The position numbers and the translations under genes were made by a program. Source: Anaerolineae bacterium (GTDB lineage: Bacteria > Chloroflexota > Anaerolineae > UBA1429). Taken from it: 10,866 bases of DNA. This document shows, one piece after another, positions 5,654-10,866 of the stretch; positions within the stretch are counted from its first letter, which is position 1, and every line of letters begins with the position of its first letter. The stretch covers positions 1 to 10,866 of the forward strand of contig SKLG01000310.1 in assembly GCA_007123335.1 (NCBI GenBank). The letters run 5' to 3'. The notes below the pieces were generated by a model. The model saw nothing but the letters and a program-made list of their open reading frames with translations, had not been told where the DNA came from and did no database searches.

Positions 5654-6462
5654 AGCACCTGCTCCTTGAGCGCCAACACCTTGCGTTCGATCACGTATGA
5701 TGCGCCGATGATGACCGCGATCAGCGTCATGTAGGCGATCCGTCCCAAAAGGCTATCAGTGTATACTCGCCGAAAACCAGGCACCAGAGCGATAACCATG
5801 GCGATAGCCAGAGCTAGCACTTGCATAAACCCCGTCTGGCTGGTGATGCTGGCCATGCCCGTCTCTACTTCGCGATGCAGCTCTTCCTGCCGACGCAGGC
5901 GTTGCACGAATGCATCGAGGGCGTTGATCACCGAGTCATCGCTGGCCGACTCGCTCATCTCGAGTATATAGACGAATTGATTGAGCAATGGATTCTCGGT
6001 GCGTTTGCGAAACTCGGCATAGGCCCTCTCTGGCTCTGAGGTGGTGTAAAAGACGTTTACCATCATGGTGATCAGCCCCTGCAGCGGTTCGCCTACCTTG
6101 GTGGCCGCCTGTTCCAGGCTTCTGAACGCAGCCGGCTCGAGCCGGTATGCGCCTCGGAAGGCAATTACCAGCTGTGTCACCTGTCGGGGGGTGATGGTGC
6201 GTCTCGTTGCCATCACCTGCCGGACACGCAACATCGCCACCCCAGCCGCCAGTGCCGCCAAAAAGCTTGTGAGGACCAGATCACGCATGAACAGACCCAG
6301 AGTCAGAAGCGCTACCGTGGGTATCACCACATCCCTGGTGACATATTGCGTGTACTTGCTCCTGTACCCTTTGGTCCGTCGACGGGAGATGCGTATCACA
6401 TCCTCCCCCACCGCCATATAGACCATCAGACCGATGAGCACAAAAGCCAGGATCCGAATCAC
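5650..6462 (-). CDS. tadB: TadB-like pilus platform membrane protein (T2SSF family)
   Basis: This 270-residue integral membrane protein has an N-terminal helix (about 4-18), a hydrophobic pair (about 46-80), a cytoplasmic helical T2SSF domain (about 95-215: QVTQLVIAFRGAYRLEPAAF and ENPLLNQFVYILEMSESASD), then two C-terminal helices (about 215-235 and 240-260). Family members form the membrane platform that couples the TadA motor to pilin insertion. The start codon is GTG; it overlaps the tadA stop as GTGA, with GGAG 9 bases upstream, which points to translational coupling. The tadC neighbour begins the same way. At 270 residues it is somewhat shorter than typical TadB, without an obvious missing part. 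Confidence 0.88.
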   Translation of the reverse strand: MIRILAFVLIGLMVYMAVGEDVIRISRRRTKGYRSKYTQYVTRDVVIPTVALLTLGLFMRDLVLTSFLAALAAGVAMLRVRQVMATRRTITPRQVTQLVIAFRGAYRLEPAAFRSLEQAATKVGEPLQGLITMMVNVFYTTSEPERAYAEFRKRTENPLLNQFVYILEMSESASDDSVINALDAFVQRLRRQEELHREVETGMASITSQTGFMQVLALAIAMVIALVPGFRRVYTDSLLGRIAYMTLIAVIIGASYVIERKVLALKEQVL

Positions 6463-7652
6463 TGGAATAACTCCATCCCTGCTGCCAAAGGGGTAAACGC
6501 ATCTCCGTCGCGTATCTTGAGCGGCCGAATGATATATTCGCCATTCTCGAATCCACGAATCGCGATCATCTCACTCATCCGTCGCACATACTGCCGACGG
6601 GCGGGCTCATAATCTTTGCTCAGATGGATCACAAGCCCGAGTCCGTAACCGATGACCGGGCGCAGCTCAGCGACTTCTATATCTCGCCGCGACAGATTCT
6701 CCAGGCGGGCCAGAGCCATGCGTGCCGATTGTGCGTGTGTTGTGGTGTGGCTCACGATGCCCAGATTGAGGGCCATAATGTACTGATAGGCCTCTCTGGA
6801 CACCACCTCGCCGATCATCAACACGTCCGGGCGCATGCGCAAGACGCTGGTGTTGATGGCATCGGCCATCCCCGTGGTGCCTAACTCATCCTCTTCGACG
6901 ACGAGATGATGATAGTGCTCGACTTGGGGCTGTAGCTCTTGGAAGGTCTCGACCACGGTTACCTGGGCATGGCTGGGCACGTGTGCAGAAAAAGCGTTGA
7001 GCCACGTCGTCTTGCCCGCGCCGGGGCGACCGGCAAAGACGACACTCACTTTCATCGAAGAGGCCACCTCGGCCAAAAAATCAATGGTCTCCTGATCGGC
7101 GCTGCCTCGATCGACCAGATCTTCTAACGAGAGCTTGCGCAGCGCGAAACGGCGGATATTAATCGCTGTGCCCTGGCGGCTAATGGGCGGAATAGTCGCT
7201 GCAAAACGAGAGCCATCGGGCAGACCTACCTTGATCTTGGGCTCTTTGCCGCCCAGGCCCTTGCCCTCCATCTCGGCGATGCGCCGGGCCAGGCGGTAAA
7301 AGTAGGCGTCATCGGCGAGATAGCCTACCTCGTGAATCTGTCCATCGCGCTCGATGGAGACAAATCCATTGCGAACGATGATCTCCTCGATCCCCTCTTC
7401 CTCCAGATAGGGCTGCAACACACCCAGGCCGATGATCCGTTTGGATACCTCACGGGTAACTTCCTGGCGGTCTCGCTCATCGACAGTGATGCGTAGCTCT
7501 TGCATGGCCCGCAGGATCCAGGCGCGAAAGGCCAACTCCTCGTCCTCGTGAGCGCCGCGCCAACGCGGAACCGATACCTCATGATTGACGAGATAGTCCT
7601 GGATGCGGGTGGCCTGCTGATTAAAGAACTCGTTGCTGTAGCGCCCTTCCAT
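6459..7652 (-). CDS. tadA: TadA/CpaF-type pilus assembly motor ATPase
   Basis: This 397-residue member of the type II/IV secretion ATPase family should be a cytoplasmic hexamer that powers pilin assembly through TadB/TadC. An all-alpha N-terminal part (1-70) leads into GLGVLQPYLEEEGIEEIIV (76-93), typical of the N-domain of TadA/CpaF, then GLPDGSRFAATIPP (143-156). The P-loop is GRPGAGKTT (208-216, Lys214), followed by an Asp-box region ETFQELQPQ, RMRPDVLMIGE (Walker B, Glu282) and a His-box SHTTTHAQSA (301-310). It departs from CpaF consensus in two places: GEVVSREA where GEVRGxEA is usual, and a stretch at about 250-272 lacking the usual arginines. The ATG at 7650-7652 follows AAAGGGATC. 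It lies 21 bases after cpaB, and its TGA overlaps the GTG start of tadB. Confidence 0.93.
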   Translation of the reverse strand: MEGRYSNEFFNQQATRIQDYLVNHEVSVPRWRGAHEDEELAFRAWILRAMQELRITVDERDRQEVTREVSKRIIGLGVLQPYLEEEGIEEIIVRNGFVSIERDGQIHEVGYLADDAYFYRLARRIAEMEGKGLGGKEPKIKVGLPDGSRFAATIPPISRQGTAINIRRFALRKLSLEDLVDRGSADQETIDFLAEVASSMKVSVVFAGRPGAGKTTWLNAFSAHVPSHAQVTVVETFQELQPQVEHYHHLVVEEDELGTTGMADAINTSVLRMRPDVLMIGEVVSREAYQYIMALNLGIVSHTTTHAQSARMALARLENLSRRDIEVAELRPVIGYGLGLVIHLSKDYEPARRQYVRRMSEMIAIRGFENGEYIIRPLKIRDGDAFTPLAAGMELFQ

Positions 7653-7673
7653 GCTGTGATCCCTTTCGATCCC

Positions 7674-9332
7674 TTATTGCCCTCGATCAAAGCCGAACAG
7701 AGCTTGGGGCGGTGTATCCACCGCCGTGGTCTCTGGCTCAATCGGGGCCGAGCTAGCCTCTGTGTCGTCATCCGCCCCTGATGCTACCCATCTACTCAGT
7801 TCTGCGTCAGGGCGCTCAAAGCCAAAGCTCGTAGAGGGAAGCCGAGCGCCGCCACATACCATATGCTCAACGCTCCAGGAGTAGGGCAGTATGTCGCCAT
7901 GTCCACTGGTCTTGACGAACGTCGTATAACGATTGGCGCCAAAGTAGCCGTCCTTGTCGGGCTGCAACGCGTTCACCTGGAACGATTGCTTGCCGCTGCG
8001 GCCTGACCACGTCGATGAGCCCACCAGGACCTCACCCATCTGCTGTGAGCTGATATGCACCGAGTATTCGAGTCGATCACAGTCGGCAAAGTCGACCACC
8101 GCCCAAAGCACCTTCACACACTCGGTCTTGTCCATCTCTAGCTTTGGGCCATCCATCTCCTCGCTCATATGGATCGAGTAGGTGCAAGCACCAACTTCAG
8201 GCGTAGAGCTGACCGCAGCCGGCGCCGGGTCGGAATCCTCCCGCGTCGGCATCGCGGTTGCCTGACCCTGCGTCACTGGGAGTGGGTTGGGTGTTGGCTC
8301 GACCGGGTTAGTGACGCCAAAGCGCAGATGCCAGTTTTGCCCACCCACCAGATTGAGCTTGACCTCGCTAGGTGAGACAGCTACATAACCTTCGGGAACG
8401 GTCTGTACAACAGTATAGCCGCCGGGCTCCAGATCACGAAAAAAAAAGGTGCCATCAGCAGCCGTCTGCACCTCCTCCTTCATATGGCCATCTTGACCAT
8501 AGAGGGTGACGAGTACCTGACCGATGCCGGGTTCGTCGTTCTGGCGCTCCTTGTCCGAGTTGCGGTCTTCAAAGACGAGGCCGTCGATTCGGGCGACCGG
8601 TGTACGGTCGGGCTGCATGGGCCCGGGCCGCACATAGACCCAGGGTTCAAAGAGCTGTGCGCCCAAATATTCAGCGATCAGACGGCCGGTGTCCCGGTGT
8701 GCTGCCAGCACGACCAGATTAGCGGGGCCCTCACGGGCGTTTAGTGCCGCGCCACCTTGCGATAGACCGAACGCACCCCCCGCACTCGACAGTGTCTGCG
8801 ATTGTTCTCCAAAGGTGACTGTGGGGCGACTGACGTCGCTGCCCGAGGCTTGGTAGACGCCTACCACCCATAGATCATGGGCGATCCATAGGGCCTCTGC
8901 TGGGCGATCACGCTGCTCAGGACGAGTGACCAAAAGATCCACATAGTGTCCAGGACGCAACTGCCCACCAACGATCCGAGATGTGGAGACGTAGAAACTA
9001 AAGATCAGCGTCTCTCCGTCAGCCCAGGCTGTGTCTGGCTTGAGCAGAGTGGAGCGTCGCACGATATTTCCGTAACGTACTTCTTGTGTCGTCATCAAAC
9101 CCTGTACCGATCCAGCACTGTCAAAGCTGTCCGCTGCTTGTTCGGGAGGCACCAATCGCGTGGTCACATCGCTGGCAGTCAGCAGGGTATACGGAGGAAT
9201 ATCTCGATTGGCTACAAGCACTACGATAGCTTTGATCTCCTCCACAGGCCTTTGCGGTGGCTTCATGATAAAGGCGACATAGACCAACAAGACGCTGGCA
9301 ATGGCCAATAGGATGATCTTTCGGGTTGTCAT
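7674..9332 (-). CDS. cpaB: CpaB/RcpC-like Flp pilus assembly protein with SdrD/Cna-B-like and Cys-containing C-terminal domains
   Basis: This 552-residue protein starts with a single membrane helix (about 5-23), then a SAF-like region (about 34-100, VANRDIPPYTLLTASDV) and an RcpC region (about 108-236) with LRPGHYVDLLVTRP and ANLVVLAAHRD. Usual CpaB proteins end about there. Here a Cna-B/SdrD B-like domain follows (about 248-340: DGLVFEDRNSDKERQNDEPG, GTFFFRDLEPGGYTVVQTVP). Next come a Pro/Thr-rich linker (342-378) and a module I do not recognise (about 382-495) with Cys383, Cys405, Cys418 and Cys493. The acidic tail carries FGFER and FGFDR. The membrane helix places everything after residue 25 outside the membrane. 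CpaB is an inner scaffold of Tad pili in the family; the extra domains suggest a stalk or cell-wall role (inference). The ATG at 9330-9332 follows AGGGGG. A T9 run encodes Phe297-299. Confidence 0.9.
   Translation of the reverse strand: MTTRKIILLAIASVLLVYVAFIMKPPQRPVEEIKAIVVLVANRDIPPYTLLTASDVTTRLVPPEQAADSFDSAGSVQGLMTTQEVRYGNIVRRSTLLKPDTAWADGETLIFSFYVSTSRIVGGQLRPGHYVDLLVTRPEQRDRPAEALWIAHDLWVVGVYQASGSDVSRPTVTFGEQSQTLSSAGGAFGLSQGGAALNAREGPANLVVLAAHRDTGRLIAEYLGAQLFEPWVYVRPGPMQPDRTPVARIDGLVFEDRNSDKERQNDEPGIGQVLVTLYGQDGHMKEEVQTAADGTFFFRDLEPGGYTVVQTVPEGYVAVSPSEVKLNLVGGQNWHLRFGVTNPVEPTPNPLPVTQGQATAMPTREDSDPAPAAVSSTPEVGACTYSIHMSEEMDGPKLEMDKTECVKVLWAVVDFADCDRLEYSVHISSQQMGEVLVGSSTWSGRSGKQSFQVNALQPDKDGYFGANRYTTFVKTSGHGDILPYSWSVEHMVCGGARLPSTSFGFERPDAELSRWVASGADDDTEASSAPIEPETTAVDTPPQALFGFDRGQ
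8439..8447 (-). repeat. Nine-base homopolymer (T9 in the coding strand) inside cpaB
   Basis: The plus strand carries nine A in a row, read as TTT TTT TTT (Phe297-299) in the SdrD/Cna-B-like domain of the CpaB-like gene. The frame is intact in this copy. It is the longest single-base run I see in the window. Runs of this length can slip during replication or transcription. A one-base change would truncate the protein within this domain and remove the Cys-containing module. Confidence 0.9.
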
Positions 9333-9362
9333 GCTTTTTCCCCCTGGGCATCGATCGTCATG

Positions 9363-10409
9363 TTATGCCTTACCTTTACGTAGGCCCGACTTGGTCTGCA
9401 CATCATAGACAGTGGCCCATAGCGGGGCAAATACTTTGGAGAGAACAATCTGACCGATCTCGCCGCGAAACTCGTCGGACCGGGAGATGCGCGGCACGCG
9501 GATATTCCAGGCGATATCGCCGCCTCCCTTTTTGATATCCTCTACCTGGTTCTGTAGCAGCCAAACCCGGCCCTCGCCGTATTCGGTGGCCAGCTCATCA
9601 TAGAGCCTCAAGGCATTGGCCAGCGTGTCGGCGCGCTCCGAGGCAACCACTATCCACAGATCAACAGCCTGAACCAACGCATTGGCCAACCCATGAGGCC
9701 AGATGCCGTCGATCACCGTTAGGGCGTGCTGGCCCATCTGGCGTTGAAAATAGCGCTGCAAGAGGTCGACATCTAACATGCGCACGTTGTCATAATCCAT
9801 GGGTATATGCGTGACACCGCGATACACATGGGCCTGCGCTTCAGGAGAGGTGGCCAAAGGCATGAGTGAGGGCATGTCCAGGCCGGTTACGGAGCTGAGC
9901 GAAGAGGCGCCATAGCAAAGCTCCAACAACAATGCAGTGGCGTTGAGGGGCTTGATCCCTTCCCGGCGTGCGCGGCGACTTTTGTCTCGGTATTGCTTGG
10001 CAGCATCGACATAGTAATAGGCCGTATCCATGGCCAGCGTTGTGCGGCCAACTCCCCCCGAGTAGGAGACAAAGGCGATGCTATAATGATCGGGAAAGCT
10101 GAGCATTGCCCCGGCGTGGCTCATGGCAATGGCATCTAGATAGCCGTCGGGATCAGCGACAAAGTCCTCGCTGCTGCACTCGCGTACCTGAGCGGTAAAG
10201 ATACGCTCGCGAACATCTACTTCAGTCAGGGGATACTCGGCGATGTCATCATAGTCAATAATGACCAATTGTACCCGAGAGAGCAAATCGCTGATCGTCC
10301 CGGTATACAAGGCAATGTCGTAATGCACATCGCCCCGCTCTTTGAGGATCTCATAGACCTGTTCGGCCTGTGTGGCCACAAGCACTCGAATGGGTTGGGA
10401 AGCGCTCAT
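9363..10409 (-). CDS. tadZ: TadZ/CpaE-like MinD/ParA-family pilus localisation ATPase
   Basis: This 348-residue cytoplasmic protein has two parts. Residues about 5-95 look like the degenerate receiver domain of CpaE, with a strand reading LVIIDYDD. Residues about 108-340 form a deviant-Walker ATPase: SYSGGVGRTT at 115-124, LLLELCYG near 160-167, and VIDGIWPHG near 232-238. The P-loop has Arg122 where the Walker Lys is expected and Ser117 where MinD/ParA proteins carry the signature Lys. Glu also replaces the usual Asp after the second strand. Atypical P-loops are known in the TadZ family, so it may bind ATP poorly or serve as a scaffold. I chose the ATG at 10407-10409 because GGGAGAG precedes it; a longer frame (to 10496) would overlap the upstream gene and adds sequence without family character. 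It lies 59 bases after its paralog and 30 bases before cpaB. Confidence 0.85.
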   Translation of the reverse strand: MSASQPIRVLVATQAEQVYEILKERGDVHYDIALYTGTISDLLSRVQLVIIDYDDIAEYPLTEVDVRERIFTAQVRECSSEDFVADPDGYLDAIAMSHAGAMLSFPDHYSIAFVSYSGGVGRTTLAMDTAYYYVDAAKQYRDKSRRARREGIKPLNATALLLELCYGASSLSSVTGLDMPSLMPLATSPEAQAHVYRGVTHIPMDYDNVRMLDVDLLQRYFQRQMGQHALTVIDGIWPHGLANALVQAVDLWIVVASERADTLANALRLYDELATEYGEGRVWLLQNQVEDIKKGGGDIAWNIRVPRISRSDEFRGEIGQIVLSKVFAPLWATVYDVQTKSGLRKGKA

Positions 10410-10468
10410 CGCTCTCTCCCGCTTTGCCGTAGTATTGAAAGTGACGATGATATGCAACTCGGAAGGAG

Positions 10469-10866
10469 CTACGACCGCCGGCGGAATAGGCGCCATCGAC
10501 GCCTACCGGCGCGCTCGTAATCGTCCCACAACGAATTGTACATATGAGTGAGAATCTGCTTGCCGATGCGGCCGCCAAAGAATACCTCGGCCTGTTGGAT
10601 GCGCGGAATCTCGATATCGCGATCGAATCCCATGAGCGCCAGTGAGGCGCCGATGCCGCTCATCTGATTGACGGCGATCACCACCTTCTTCTCGCCATAT
10701 TCGGCCGCAAGACGCTGCCGCAACTTGCGCGCATTTTCCACCGCGTCGATGCGCGGCGTGGTCAGCACAACCCAAAGATCCACATCCTCACCGATGAGTG
10801 ACGCCGTGCCGTGAGGCCACATTGCGTCGATGATGTTGAGCACGTGGTTCGATAGCTGCTCCTGCA
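10469..10866 (-). CDS. TadZ/CpaE-like pilus localisation ATPase, C-terminal part (5' end beyond the right edge)
   Basis: The frame is open to the right edge and ends at a TAG, so only about the last 132 residues are seen. The visible part matches the C-terminal half of a MinD/ParA-type ATPase of the Tad system: a hydrophobic strand ending in IIDAMWPHG (family Asp after the strand), then VDLWVVLTTPR, a helix with RLAAEYGE, a strand ending in VNQ, and an IPRI segment. By eye it shares 27 of 60 residues with the same part of the next gene, so the two are tandem paralogs. The P-loop is outside the window, so its nucleotide-binding state cannot be judged. The tail is strongly basic (RAGRRRWRLFRRRS), which could favour contact with membrane lipid or nucleic acid; that is inference. 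In family members TadZ/CpaE acts in the cytoplasm and fixes where the pilus is built. Confidence 0.8.
   Translation of the reverse strand, partial: QEQLSNHVLNIIDAMWPHGTASLIGEDVDLWVVLTTPRIDAVENARKLRQRLAAEYGEKKVVIAVNQMSGIGASLALMGFDRDIEIPRIQQAEVFFGGRIGKQILTHMYNSLWDDYERAGRRRWRLFRRRS
10477..10510 (-). other. Inverted repeat in the 3' end of the first tadZ-like gene
   Basis: Two nested complementary arms are visible: GCCGG (10477-10481) with CCGGC (10506-10510), and AGGCG (10488-10492) with CGCCT (10500-10504), leaving a 7-base loop. They lie in codons for the arginine-rich tail, shortly before the TAG. In mRNA this could form a stem just upstream of the next gene. No U-run follows, so it is not a standard terminator. 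It may be chance in GC-rich Arg codons. Confidence 0.3.

Noticed and set aside
7325..7771. A 148-codon minus-strand frame over the cpaB/tadA junction
   Set aside because: It overlaps strongly supported CpaB and TadA coding sequence in another frame and has no family character.
10410..10496. N-terminal extension of the second TadZ to an upstream start at 10496
   Set aside because: It would overlap the end of the first TadZ gene, has no good ribosome binding site, and GGGAGAG before the ATG at 10407-10409 fits better.
1..10866. CRISPR array, tRNA, insertion sequence, phage genes or toxin-antitoxin pair
   Set aside because: No direct repeat series, cloverleaf, transposase motif or terminal inverted repeats were seen on either strand; the genes form a compact pilus locus with a short accessory tail.

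Overview
The window reads as one minus-strand gene run, with transcription going from the right edge to the left edge. It holds most of a Tad/Flp (type IVc) pilus locus followed by three accessory genes. In transcription order the genes are: the 3' end of a TadZ/CpaE-like ATPase (cut by the right edge), a second TadZ/CpaE-like ATPase, a CpaB/RcpC-like protein with extra extracytoplasmic domains, the TadA/CpaF motor ATPase, TadB and TadC membrane platform proteins, two small Flp pilins, a TadV/CpaA prepilin peptidase, three TadE-type pseudopilins, a serine beta-lactamase-fold hydrolase, a GNAT acetyltransferase, and the 5' part of a DUF4177 protein (cut by the left edge). Gaps between genes are mostly 9 to 110 bases, and several genes overlap (tadA/tadB and tadB/tadC by 4 bases, tadV/tadE1 by 16). 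No stretch above about 110 bases lacks a gene. I found no tRNA, rRNA, CRISPR array, insertion sequence or convincing rho-independent terminator.

Organism (inference): no secretin (RcpA/CpaC), RcpB/CpaD or TadD/TadG outer-membrane-type gene is visible, although the locus otherwise runs straight from CpaB to TadA. That suits a monoderm-type Tad machine. The order TadZ, CpaB, TadA, TadB, TadC, Flp, TadV, TadE, a mid-to-high GC content and several TadE-like proteins suggest Chloroflexota (for example an Anaerolineae-like lineage). Parts of the locus could lie beyond the right edge, so this is not proven.

How it should work together: TadZ proteins place the machine in the cell. TadA powers TadB/TadC in the membrane. 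The pilins and TadE proteins are inserted in the membrane and cut after a glycine by TadV. CpaB, anchored by one N-terminal helix, presents its SAF, SdrD/Cna-B-like and Cys-containing domains outside the membrane. The hydrolase, GNAT and DUF4177 genes follow with very short gaps and good ribosome binding sites, so they are probably co-transcribed; a pilus role for them is not shown.

Points worth a second look: the multi-domain CpaB with a T9 tract in its coding sequence; tandem TadZ paralogs, at least one with a substituted P-loop; a second pilin whose only well-placed ribosome binding site points at an AUU codon and sits behind a strong hairpin; a first pilin with two in-frame starts, each with its own strong ribosome binding site; a TadE protein fused to a domain with eight cysteines; and Gln instead of Glu at +5 in two of the three TadE proteins.
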